A stretch of 23,674 bases of DNA from a virus. The notes beneath the pieces are model-generated. The model was not told where the DNA came from, ran no database searches, and saw only the letters and a program-made list of their open reading frames with translations. This document shows, piece by piece, positions 9,301-15,295 of this stretch (positions within the stretch are counted from its first letter, which is position 1; every line of letters begins with the position of its first letter). Location of the stretch: positions 1-23,674 of the IMG/VR virus record IMGVR_UViG_3300025132_000307; one strand, 5' to 3'. The position numbers were made by a program, and so were the translations under genes.

Positions 9301-9789
9301 ATTAGATTTCAGTCACCATTGTTAGGGCAGATATTAGGTTTAAGGTTTAAAGAAAGAAGAACTCCAGTTGAAACAGAACTCACACGATTGGGTTATGAGA
9401 ATTTTGAAATCTTTCGTACAACAGGAGACAGAGAAACAGATAACTTAGTTAAAAAAGAACTAGCACCATTAATTGAAAATCTACTAGGGCAGTACGTAGA
9501 AACTGAAGGATATAAAAATTTAACAGAACCACAAAAACAAACTAAGATAGGTGGTACATTAAAGTTGTTACGTGCCTTTGCAAAAAAACGTGCAAAACTT
9601 AAAGCTCAAATTGACACAACAAAAGAGTTTACTCCTTTTGAGCGTACCGAATTTAATAGATTACCAAGAAAAAAGAAAGCTCTTGCCAATGAATACTTTA
9701 TGAAAAACTTTGGTGTAACAATAGAAGAGTCTAAACGATATAGAGAAGGGAAATTTTTAGCATTAGAGTTAAGTAAACTCTATGACTAA
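6391..9789 (+). CDS. Very large virion protein, probable DNA-ejection protein (T7 gp16 position)
   Basis: At 1132 aa this is the largest protein in the window and the last gene of the + strand block. The N-terminus has two copies of a short acidic motif: FGNIFED at residues 4-10 and FGGIFEDDEDE from residue 27. Around residues 235-255 there is a glycine-zipper-like hydrophobic stretch, VAGGIGGVFGGIIGGVASIG, and an Ala/Gly-rich stretch precedes it. The rest is helical and charged. T7 gp16 (1318 aa) is an ejected protein with an N-terminal lytic transglycosylase; I see no such catalytic domain here. Size, membrane-prone segments and gene order support ejection. The ATG follows AAAGGAAATAATA. 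Confidence 0.6.
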   Translation: MGKFGNIFEDSKEQVQIKPLSVSSSRFGGIFEDDEDEKEIQQYNSDAVGIDAWAQDESKMSSLSTYMKKRFGQEEGEQKEDETNEQYINRFASHASGFENNSVGLMSQIDYLRKADDNSRIEFGEMYDEYLKLPSFWQEGGRDSVKAVRDTVGQLIFDPMNIFSAGVGRLAASTVGKVAVKEGLKRFIPKSAIARGATAAGAVTAGETALFDVGLQDVERKGYIGGKTPEDGIDLFRTLVAGGIGGVFGGIIGGVASIGAGKSAKKLAQEGARKADKKNVESMQNEMFSQEAEASSFDAIKGPTLSDATKTIKRFNEKKAKAQKEQGVQYTPDGVYKDTPFLEPQILVDLSRRMSRVVYRIAEQDPEMLTKYSNTTKISNIVKDTLENIKDVDVDILETALSKEKISKNDFLDFMEVTDGFANMKRGTTRDAARQLQADSALGKMRKAIIELAPAEQNRIDKIFGQPEETTSALGYFYKGFKRLDRERRALMVTQIATTARNVATGLAVITTDTVSNLVESALYHAGKGFRAAIDGRLSLEGSVRGLYDVGKDALALPIMFVRQGRAKEMTDFLLEDNPRLAKILDRTLQEVGEGEGLSSFSRAMNTLNIMQDKVFRRAFFAHSIDKKLRRAGVGAKAGSIYKKTDGSIDVDRLSTLQLDKDSYVGGLDYLYALDKNIDTKYLKDAIDESLKNTFSFMPKKGPAHHFIKAIEGLPGVPVIGTGEFPFARFMANAMMFQFKYSPLNGAGAVANYAIKFAGRGFKTGAMTPADNQMFREKLSQGLVGTAALYVAIEYRSRNQDTKWYEAKNNEGKILDLRPFFPLAPYLIVADAWVKVANGETEKLSGRDILEGFTGAQFRAGAASYTIDRFYELLGQEGDVTGEQIGETVGRYAGELVGGALTPLRVLKDINAAFDEDAAILRDSRQIEGEGGVERGVDVFLKTTLHKNLPNIVGLEDDIPEYVSPTRDEPIRFQSPLLGQILGLRFKERRTPVETELTRLGYENFEIFRTTGDRETDNLVKKELAPLIENLLGQYVETEGYKNLTEPQKQTKIGGTLKLLRAFAKKRAKLKAQIDTTKEFTPFERTEFNRLPRKKKALANEYFMKNFGVTIEESKRYREGKFLALELSKLYD

Positions 9790-9791
9790 TG
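9761..9791. other. Inverted repeat at the convergent gene junction
   Basis: CATTAG (9761-9766) is complementary to CTAATG (9786-9791). Inside it, TAGAGTT (9764-9770) pairs with AACTCTA (9776-9782) around a 5-nt loop; the two pairings partly exclude each other. The element covers the stop of the 1132-aa gene and the only 2 bp between the two opposing transcription units. Neither strand shows a clear U-run after the stem, so a weak or factor-dependent bidirectional terminator is only possible. The stem is AT-rich and could be chance. Confidence 0.3.
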
Positions 9792-10154
9792 TTACCTCTT
9801 GTCTCCACTTCCCCCAAGCACACCACGTTTCTTACGTGACTGTAACTTCTCTAAATTACCTTCCATAATCTTTCCCAAGTCAGAACCTAAATGGTCAGCT
9901 AACATAGCACAGTACCATAGGACATCTCCTATCTCCTCTGCTAGTCCATCCGTAGGTTTATCATCTCGTATAATCTTCTTTACTTTATTTCCTATCTCTC
10001 CTGCTTCACCAACTAATCCTAAAGTAAGATACTCTAATGCTTTGTCTGATGGAAAAATAGCTGTTGTCTTTGCCTGTGCCTGATAGACACTTGCCGTAAT
10101 ATTACTTTTGTTTAAATTAACCATAAACTTTTGTGCTTCTTCTTCTAGATTCAT
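9792..10154 (-). CDS. mazG: MazG-like nucleotide pyrophosphohydrolase
   Basis: This 120-aa protein has the all-alpha NTP pyrophosphohydrolase signature: GLVGEAGEIGNKVKK, with E50 and E53, followed by AEEIGDVLWYCAMLA, with E73, E74 and D77. Together these give the EExxE...ExxD metal-binding set that holds Mg2+ and the triphosphate. Family members hydrolyse (d)NTPs to monophosphates. Phage MazG has been proposed to alter ppGpp or nucleotide pools, though substrates vary. It is the last gene of the - strand block, 2 bp from the opposing + strand gene. Its start overlaps the RMF-like gene by 38 bp. Length fits single-domain phage MazG proteins. Confidence 0.9.
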   Translation of the reverse strand: MNLEEEAQKFMVNLNKSNITASVYQAQAKTTAIFPSDKALEYLTLGLVGEAGEIGNKVKKIIRDDKPTDGLAEEIGDVLWYCAMLADHLGSDLGKIMEGNLEKLQSRKKRGVLGGSGDKR

Positions 10155-10338
10155 ATTGCTTTACCTTTTTTAGTTGGGCAAAATAAGCAGAGTCAAAACC
10201 TCTTTGCCATTCTCTATATTGCATAGTCGTATGACTATACGGACTTTTTAAATGACCCCTTCTAAAGGCTTGAACACCTCTATTAAATTGTATAATTAAA
10301 GGTGCGTCATACTTTCCTAAATTATTTCTTCTTTTCAT
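10117..10338 (-). CDS. RMF-like small basic protein
   Basis: This 73-aa basic protein starts at ATG 10338; a TTG two codons upstream is less likely. AAGG lies 6 nt before the ATG. Residues 20-51 follow the spacing of ribosome modulation factor (E. coli RMF, 55 aa): RG at 20-21, A24, G28, PY at 33-34, W44, G47-F48 and A51, with GVQAFRRGHLKSPY and REWQRGFDSAY as the core. RMF binds the 30S subunit near the anti-Shine-Dalgarno region and drives 100S dimers in stationary phase; CrpP-like proteins share the fold pattern. A role in altering host ribosomes is inference. It overlaps genes on both sides, yet the motif argues it is a genuine gene. Confidence 0.7.
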   Translation of the reverse strand: MKRRNNLGKYDAPLIIQFNRGVQAFRRGHLKSPYSHTTMQYREWQRGFDSAYFAQLKKVKQYESRRRSTKVYG

Positions 10339-10567
10339 TATCAACCTTCTCCTCTTTCTTAATAAAAAACTTTTCTAACATCTCTAACTTGTCATTGTAG
10401 TCAGCTATCTTACCTAGTTCAACTTCAATAACACTTTGTATGTCTTGGTGCTCAGGCTCACCAATACCAACAGGTCTTGACAAGGACACCTCTACATTTG
10501 CTATGTGTTTGTTTATTTGTCCTGTGTAGTACGACCTTGCCGCATTAATCATTAAGTCTCTAATCAT
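10322..10567 (-). CDS. Conserved small phage protein of unknown function
   Basis: This 81-aa protein starts at ATG 10567 behind AAAGGAG. It has an amphipathic N-terminal helix, then a central motif close to VSLSRPVGIGEPEHQDI, then a helix (about 47-70) and a Lys/Glu-rich tail. Short proteins with an N-terminal helix and a PVGxGEHxDI-type centre recur in marine phages, usually without known function. No catalytic residues are evident. Its start overlaps the previous stop (ATGA), and its end overlaps the RMF-like start, so it is co-translated in the same operon. Confidence 0.65.
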   Translation of the reverse strand: MIRDLMINAARSYYTGQINKHIANVEVSLSRPVGIGEPEHQDIQSVIEVELGKIADYNDKLEMLEKFFIKKEEKVDNEKKK

Positions 10568-10986
10568 TTGTTTTCTCCTTTCTTAAATGCTTTGATAACG
10601 TCCGATGAAAATAGTTTCTGTAGATTTAACAGGTACATCTTTGATGCCATGTGGTCTCCACCTGAAACACTTCTCTTGTAATCTAAATTTTCTATAATAC
10701 GTTTTAAGTTTTTTGTTTCAAAGACAATAGTTGCAAACGTATCTTTGCCAATACATAAATTATGAAACCAGTAATCTGACTCCGTGCTATTGATGCCACT
10801 TGGTTTTCCATAAGATTCGTACTCAACTGCAATATTGCCAGTCTTTTGCCATACATCTCTTTCACTTTTCACCTCTATCTTTTTATTTTCAAGCATGTCT
10901 AATATTAATTCTTCTCGTATCTGCCCATATTTTAAGTCAATGTCAAATTTTTTCCTGTCTTCTATGCTTGGTTGTGTTTTTCTCAT
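10564..10986 (-). CDS. Putative PD-(D/E)XK-type nuclease
   Basis: This 140-aa protein has a nuclease-like pattern: a helix with E25/E26 (GQIREELILDMLENK), then a strand ending in E38-V-K40 (KIEVKSERD). TGNIAVEYESYGKPSGI (49-65) follows, with another conserved acid (E55), then STESDYW. This arrangement resembles small phage PD-(D/E)XK proteins sometimes annotated as restriction-endonuclease-like. A role in host DNA breakdown or phage recombination is inferred. AAAGGAG lies before the ATG. It is the first gene after the 81-bp gap downstream of ribonucleotide reductase, so it may have its own promoter there, though none is clear. Confidence 0.55.
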   Translation of the reverse strand: MRKTQPSIEDRKKFDIDLKYGQIREELILDMLENKKIEVKSERDVWQKTGNIAVEYESYGKPSGINSTESDYWFHNLCIGKDTFATIVFETKNLKRIIENLDYKRSVSGGDHMASKMYLLNLQKLFSSDVIKAFKKGENK

Positions 10987-11033
10987 AAAAATTCTCCTTT
11001 GATTAAAATTTTTCTTGTTTTAAAGACCGTCAG

Positions 11034-11053
11034 AGGGGTGAAACAACACCCCT
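11034..11053 (-). terminator. GC-rich hairpin after ribonucleotide reductase (possible terminator or processing site)
   Basis: On the - strand AGGGGTG pairs perfectly with CACCCCT (7 bp, four G-C pairs in a row) around a TTGTTT loop, 14 bp after the reductase stop. It sits in the largest intergenic gap in the window (10987-11067). No U-run follows directly (CTGACGGTCTTTAAAAC), so a classical intrinsic terminator is not certain. An RNA processing or 3'-end stabilising stem is equally possible. It stands out in a GC-poor region. Confidence 0.45.
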
Positions 11054-11067
11054 GTGTGTGATTGTAC

Positions 11068-13023
11068 CTAAGAAATATCTACTATCTCACAGGCATCACC
11101 AGAACACGCTAGTTCCTTTGTTGACTTTGTTTGGTCTTCTTTTTCATAGTTTGACAGGTTTTCCCATACAATCTTAGGCATGTCCTTGATACTTTCATAA
11201 TCTTCTTTCTCAATCTCCTGATAAGGTGCTTGAACATATGTATGTTCGCTATGTGGTAAGAAACTTATACCTGAAACCTCATCAAAATGACTATACACCC
11301 AAGCTCCAACTTCCATCCATTCATGGTCACGAACTGTGATAGTAATAGACGGTTTGTGTTCACACCAATGTCTTTGATATTTTAACCAAAGTTCTAATTG
11401 GTCTAATGCTGTTGTGTCATTTCGTGTAATAGCTTTCTCTGGACTTTTTATAGGAAAGCTAAACACGGTAACATTATCAGGGTTCATTGCATCAGGTTCA
11501 TTTGGCACTCCTTCATCAACCATTAGCTGTGTTAATGGGTCTTTGTTATCGCCACGTACAGTACGAATATAATACTTGCTATGTCGAGCATGAATACCAC
11601 TTGCACTATCCACCAACTGCGAAACTGTTCCACTAGGTTTAACACATGTAATTGCAGTTGATTGATTAATTCCAAACCTATCTGCCCATTCTTTATTTGT
11701 TTCAATTGCAGTCTCCCTTAATGTATCAAGAATAAATCGTATATCTCCTGCTGAACCATTTGTTATTTGATTGTCCATGATGCCTGTTAAAGATACACCT
11801 AATAGTCTTTCTTCTATTGTATTGTCTTTCCACATCTTACGCAAATATTTAAAGTCTGTTAATGTTGATTGATATGTTCCAAGAATAGTTGCAACTTTTA
11901 CTTTGTCCTGTAAAGTATCTATATTGTCCTCTTCACGGATAACAACTTCTGTAAGATTACAGAATTGATTAGGTCTTAGTATAATCTCAGAGCATGGGTT
12001 CGTACCAAAATCTAAATATGATTGCTCACTATGTGAATACATTACATATGGACTGTTATCATCTGTTACTTTAAATTTCTCATCGTACAATTTACGTCTA
12101 CCATTTTTAGATGCTTGTTTAACGGCAGCTAATCTATTAAAGATACCACGTTCTCCTGATTTACTTTCTACTAAAGCTAACCATTCACGCATAAATGTTT
12201 CCATCTCAGGTTTAAACCTGTAAGCTACACTATTATTAGACAAGGCTCTATGTCCATGTGTCTCCCACCAATTGCCTGACTTAGCATGACGCATTTGGTC
12301 ATCATTTAAATTTGAAAGACTGATGAGGGCAGAACGTCTTACCCCACCAACGACTACTACCTCACCAATCTTACACATTATGTCGTGACATTCAATTGGG
12401 TAGAGTTTTCTACCTGCTGCATTTTTAAATGTCGCAACACAAAACTTATATAAATCTAACAATGGTGCAGGACCTGATGCCCTACCACCAAATGTTTTTA
12501 ACTTAGCTCCTGCAGGTCTTACCAATGATACATCTAATGTTGGTATTTGTCCAACAGATAACATGGCAAGTAACTCACGTAATGCCCTTGCCCAACCTGA
12601 ACGAGAATCAGCAACCTTAATAACAGTATTACTGTTTTCAAAGTGTTCATTAATTACTGGAATTTTATCAACACAATCTCTTTCAACAGAAAAACCTACA
12701 CCTGTACCACACATAAGAATATACATAGCTTCGTCAAAAGCACGTAAGTCATCAACAGCTAAATAAGAACAGTTGTATCCTGCCACATTACATTTGTCTA
12801 AGGCTTTACCTGAAGTCATTAGTGCTCTCATACTTGGCATAACTTTTAATTCTTTAATGTAATGTCCAATACCATCTGTGCCGTCAACAAAAACATTAGG
12901 AAACTTATTGTACATATAGTCACAATATCTATCTACTGTTTCCGTCCATGTCTCTCTTCTGTTTTCTTTATCTAACCATCTTGCATATCGTGATATTGCT
13001 ATAAAATTTTGGTAGTCATTCAT
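11068..13023 (-). CDS. nrdJ: Class II (adenosylcobalamin-dependent) monomeric ribonucleotide reductase
   Basis: This 651-aa enzyme would reduce ribonucleotides to deoxyribonucleotides for phage DNA synthesis. It has the key residues of the Lactobacillus leichmannii monomeric type. C85 in AGYNCSYLAV and C355 in FCNLTEV form the reducible pair. C344 and E346 in TNPCSEI are the thiyl-radical cysteine and general base. KPSGTVSQL (462-470) is the phosphate-binding segment. C640 and C645 near the C-terminus match the shuttling pair. It lacks the class I radical tyrosine subunit and the class III glycyl motif, so B12 would be the radical source. L. leichmannii's enzyme is 739 aa. The start overlaps the preceding 58-aa gene by 8 bp. 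Confidence 0.92.
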   Translation of the reverse strand: MNDYQNFIAISRYARWLDKENRRETWTETVDRYCDYMYNKFPNVFVDGTDGIGHYIKELKVMPSMRALMTSGKALDKCNVAGYNCSYLAVDDLRAFDEAMYILMCGTGVGFSVERDCVDKIPVINEHFENSNTVIKVADSRSGWARALRELLAMLSVGQIPTLDVSLVRPAGAKLKTFGGRASGPAPLLDLYKFCVATFKNAAGRKLYPIECHDIMCKIGEVVVVGGVRRSALISLSNLNDDQMRHAKSGNWWETHGHRALSNNSVAYRFKPEMETFMREWLALVESKSGERGIFNRLAAVKQASKNGRRKLYDEKFKVTDDNSPYVMYSHSEQSYLDFGTNPCSEIILRPNQFCNLTEVVIREEDNIDTLQDKVKVATILGTYQSTLTDFKYLRKMWKDNTIEERLLGVSLTGIMDNQITNGSAGDIRFILDTLRETAIETNKEWADRFGINQSTAITCVKPSGTVSQLVDSASGIHARHSKYYIRTVRGDNKDPLTQLMVDEGVPNEPDAMNPDNVTVFSFPIKSPEKAITRNDTTALDQLELWLKYQRHWCEHKPSITITVRDHEWMEVGAWVYSHFDEVSGISFLPHSEHTYVQAPYQEIEKEDYESIKDMPKIVWENLSNYEKEDQTKSTKELACSGDACEIVDIS

Positions 13024-13192
13024 CTTTATTCTCCTGTGTTATTCTTAAATTTTTAATTGTCGCACCTGCAATATCATGGAAGTACTCATGCATCGCATCT
13101 TCAAACTCCTCTTTAACTGAACCGTCTGAAGGAACGGTGTATTCATCGGAGTCAATCTCTAATGTCATATAGACTTTAACTCTTATTGTCAT
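13016..13192 (-). CDS. Small protein of unknown function (58 aa)
   Basis: This frame starts at ATG 13192 (MTIRVKVYMTLEIDSDEY); a TTG five codons upstream is possible but has no better ribosome binding site. The protein is acidic, with a beta-prone N-terminus and a helix containing EFEDAMHEYFHDIAGATI. No known motif is visible. It overlaps the end of the DUF3310-like gene by 17 bp and the start of the reductase by 8 bp, which suggests coupled translation rather than an independent ribosome site. Confidence 0.55.
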   Translation of the reverse strand: MTIRVKVYMTLEIDSDEYTVPSDGSVKEEFEDAMHEYFHDIAGATIKNLRITQENKDE

Positions 13193-13403
13193 TGTCTTTG
13201 ACTTCAATAAGTTTTGTTAAGTACCATTGAGCTTTCTTTAAATCTTCAACTTGGTTCTTATATCGGTATCGCCATATGTACTTAATAATATTTCCCTGTA
13301 AATAATATTCAAAGCCTTCGCTTGTTGCAGCTTGTATAGCTTCAATGCACTCAAGGCTAGAAGCGTTATAGTGTGGTGGTCTGTCAATCATATTTGCCAT
13401 CAT
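13176..13403 (-). CDS. DUF3310-like protein
   Basis: This 75-aa protein matches the DUF3310 pattern (PF11753): an N-terminal RPPHYN, then LECIEAI, then a helix with YLQGNIIKYIWRYRYKN and finally EDLKKAQWYLTKLIE. The family is common in phages and its function is unknown; some members are loosely labelled nucleotide kinases without support. There is no P-loop here. GAAAGGA lies upstream of tandem ATG codons at 13403 and 13400, and either could be used. It sits between the endonuclease group and the reductase. Confidence 0.8.
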   Translation of the reverse strand: MMANMIDRPPHYNASSLECIEAIQAATSEGFEYYLQGNIIKYIWRYRYKNQVEDLKKAQWYLTKLIEVKDNDNKS

Positions 13404-13750
13404 GCATTTCCTTTCGTATCTGTTTTAGAAAAATCTAGTGTTACTACATTACCATTTTCTCCCACAACGGTCAACTCTTTTTGTGGAAAAAGCTGTTTAG
13501 TATAATTTTTTGCAAACTCATCTATGTCTGCCATAAGGTCAGGGTCTTGTTCCATCATAGGTATTACACTACACATCATGGTACATAGACGATACAATTC
13601 ATCTCTGTCACTCTTGGGTAAAGAACTTTTTGGAGACTCTAATATAAACATCTCTATCTGTCCTGTCCACGACTTGTTTTTTCTGTCAAGAACAGGTCGC
13701 AGTTGTATGGTAAGGTCTTCGTTTCTTAGGTTAACTCTTCGTCTTGTCAT
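13400..13750 (-). CDS. Hypothetical protein of the replication block (116 aa)
   Basis: The frame starts at ATG 13750, 7 nt after AAGGAG, and overlaps the endonuclease I stop (ATGA). The N-terminus is basic (TRRRVNLRNEDL), the centre helical with several Met and Cys residues (ELYRLCTMMCSVIPMME), and the C-terminus ends in a strand-like NVVTLDFSKTD. I do not recognise a family. Its place after the T7-type endonuclease suggests DNA metabolism, but nothing in the sequence proves it. Confidence 0.6.
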   Translation of the reverse strand: MTRRRVNLRNEDLTIQLRPVLDRKNKSWTGQIEMFILESPKSSLPKSDRDELYRLCTMMCSVIPMMEQDPDLMADIDEFAKNYTKQLFPQKELTVVGENGNVVTLDFSKTDTKGNA

Positions 13751-14211
13751 ATGTAACTCCTTTTTATTTTTTTATCTTTAAATGCAATAAAGTTTTTAGT
13801 TGTTAATCGTTTTGGTTTTTCTTTTAACCAGTCCTCTGGTATAATCCTATCATAGAATTGTATATTATTTCGTATGCACCATTGAGCATAAGTCATCTTG
13901 CCACCCTTACGTAATTTCTTTCTACTATTCTCAAATACAAATCGTATGTCTAGTTTAGGATGTTGTTTTTTTATGCACAGATGTTTTCTTCTGTCAGCTA
14001 TAAGAAACCTACCTTTTGTTTCAATTATAATTCCATTATTTAAAATGAAATCAGGGGTATAGGTACGGTACGTAAGGTCTTCCCATTCAATCTTTAAAGA
14101 CTCATAAGAAAATTTTATGTTGAGTTCTTTTAAATAGGTTGCAACCTTATCTTCAAGACCACTCCTATACCCATTTTTACGTGCCATTTGTCTAGCACTA
14201 TAAGCTGACAT
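13747..14211 (-). CDS. T7 gp3-type endonuclease I (Holliday junction resolvase)
   Basis: This 154-aa protein carries the catalytic set of T7 endonuclease I (149 aa; E20, D55, E65, K67) with nearly identical spacing: E20 in YRSGLEDKV, D54 in YTPDFIL, and E64 and K66 in IIIETKGRF. A basic region (RRKHLCIKKQHPKLDIRFVF) and a WCIRN segment follow, as in the family. Such enzymes cut branched DNA, resolving replication and packaging intermediates and, in T7, helping to degrade host DNA. It follows the coiled-coil gene with a TAATG overlap and lies with the polymerase and Cas4-like nuclease. Confidence 0.9.
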   Translation of the reverse strand: MSAYSARQMARKNGYRSGLEDKVATYLKELNIKFSYESLKIEWEDLTYRTYTPDFILNNGIIIETKGRFLIADRRKHLCIKKQHPKLDIRFVFENSRKKLRKGGKMTYAQWCIRNNIQFYDRIIPEDWLKEKPKRLTTKNFIAFKDKKIKRSYI

Positions 14212-14441
14212 TAAAAATAATATCTCATTCGATACGATGATTCATCTCCGTAGTTCCATCTTTCACTTACACCAAGATTTTTCATCTCTTCACGTACTAA
14301 CTTTTCAGCTTCACGTCTTTGCTCCATTGCCTGACGTAACCCTGATGTTCTACGTTCTCTATATTCTTTTTTAAGGTTAAGAAGTTCTTGTTCTTTTTCC
14401 TTAATCATTTCTTCCATTTCTTTTAATGTTACTTCTGTCAT
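14211..14441 (-). CDS. Small coiled-coil protein (76 aa)
   Basis: ATG 14441 overlaps the stop of the upstream Cas4-like gene (TAATG); an upstream in-frame start at 14537 would overlap that gene by almost 100 bp and is unlikely. Residues about 5-60 form one charged helix with heptads (LKEMEEMIKEKEQELLNLKK). The C-terminus is Tyr/Arg-rich and ends RMRYYF. No known motif is visible. Its position between two nucleases could mean a partner or regulator of either, which is inference. Confidence 0.6.
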   Translation of the reverse strand: MTEVTLKEMEEMIKEKEQELLNLKKEYRERRTSGLRQAMEQRREAEKLVREEMKNLGVSERWNYGDESSYRMRYYF

Positions 14442-15295
14442 TACGCATACTCCTTTTCTAAATAAACATATGGCACAAGTTTTCTTTCCTTTGCCTGTGA
14501 CATGACTGCTGGTTTTTCTTTTAAGGTAGACCAACATTCAAAACGAAACTCACAAAAGCTACAGTTCTTTGACAGTATTTTATTTCCTGTGCGTTTACCT
14601 CTGAAGGTTTCGTCTTCTGCTTCAAAACATCTTTCAAATTTATTTACTTTTAATTTGTTAATGATGTTTTGTATCTTATCTAATTCTTTATCTATGTCTA
14701 AGCCTGTTGCAGGAACGTACTTGTAGTCACAGTTATTTTTATTTATAACCCACCAACCACCTGCTTTTTTTCCAGACGCTTTGGCATATCCTGCAAGTTG
14801 CCCTACGTATCCAAAGGCATCACTCTCTTTAACATAGTCAAAAGATTTAAATTTATTTGTGTATGACCACATTGAAGCTGATTTAATATCGTCAACAGCA
14901 TCGTCAAGGATAAGGTCATACGTTCCTTTTATAGTGTCCTTACCCAATTTAAGTTGGACTTGCTCACTATCTTTAAAGTTTACACCTGACTCTTTTAGTA
15001 TACCTTTAAACACAGCTTCAACTATGTCACCTAGCATCATAATCATAACACGATTAGCAGGTGGGTGAACTCTAGTCTCAGGTTTATTTTTCATAAACCA
15101 CAGTTGGCAATAGGGTCTGCCAATATTTGACATTCGTAACCGAAACTCTTCTTCTCTTGGAGAGAATTGTTTTTTTAATGCGTCACGAATGTACGACACA
15201 ACCTGTTCAATTGTGTCGTCACTCATGCCAACAAGACCCTGTGTTGCCTTGTCAAGGTATCGGTGTACCTTTAGTTCTTGAGAACTTGACACCAT
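14441..15295 (-). CDS. Cas4/RecB-like exonuclease with predicted Fe-S cluster
   Basis: This 284-aa protein has PD-(D/E)XK nuclease motifs: an acidic helix around E93 (LGDIVEAVFKGIL), D127 in KGTYDLIL, D136-I-K138 in DDIKSAS, and the QxxxY motif Q166-Y170 (QLAGY). C63 lies early (GRPYCQLWF) and three cysteines, C245, C248 and C254, lie late (CSFCEFRFEC). This is the split four-cysteine arrangement that holds a 4Fe-4S cluster in Cas4 and AddB nucleases. It probably processes DNA ends, a job done in T7 by the unrelated gp6. It lies between the SSB-like and endonuclease I genes. There is no CRISPR array here, so a Cas4 role in immunity is unlikely. Confidence 0.82.
   Translation of the reverse strand: MVSSSQELKVHRYLDKATQGLVGMSDDTIEQVVSYIRDALKKQFSPREEEFRLRMSNIGRPYCQLWFMKNKPETRVHPPANRVMIMMLGDIVEAVFKGILKESGVNFKDSEQVQLKLGKDTIKGTYDLILDDAVDDIKSASMWSYTNKFKSFDYVKESDAFGYVGQLAGYAKASGKKAGGWWVINKNNCDYKYVPATGLDIDKELDKIQNIINKLKVNKFERCFEAEDETFRGKRTGNKILSKNCSFCEFRFECWSTLKEKPAVMSQAKERKLVPYVYLEKEYA

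Noticed and set aside
11068-13023. Adenosylcobalamin riboswitch controlling the reductase
   Set aside because: The reductase start overlaps an upstream gene, leaving no leader in which such an element could sit.
14442-14537. Longer start for the 76-aa coiled-coil gene
   Set aside because: It would overlap the Cas4-like gene by nearly 100 bp, while ATG 14441 gives the usual TAATG coupling and begins right at the coiled coil.
14441-15295. Cas4-like gene as part of a CRISPR system
   Set aside because: No repeat-spacer array and no other cas gene is visible; its neighbours are replication and recombination genes.
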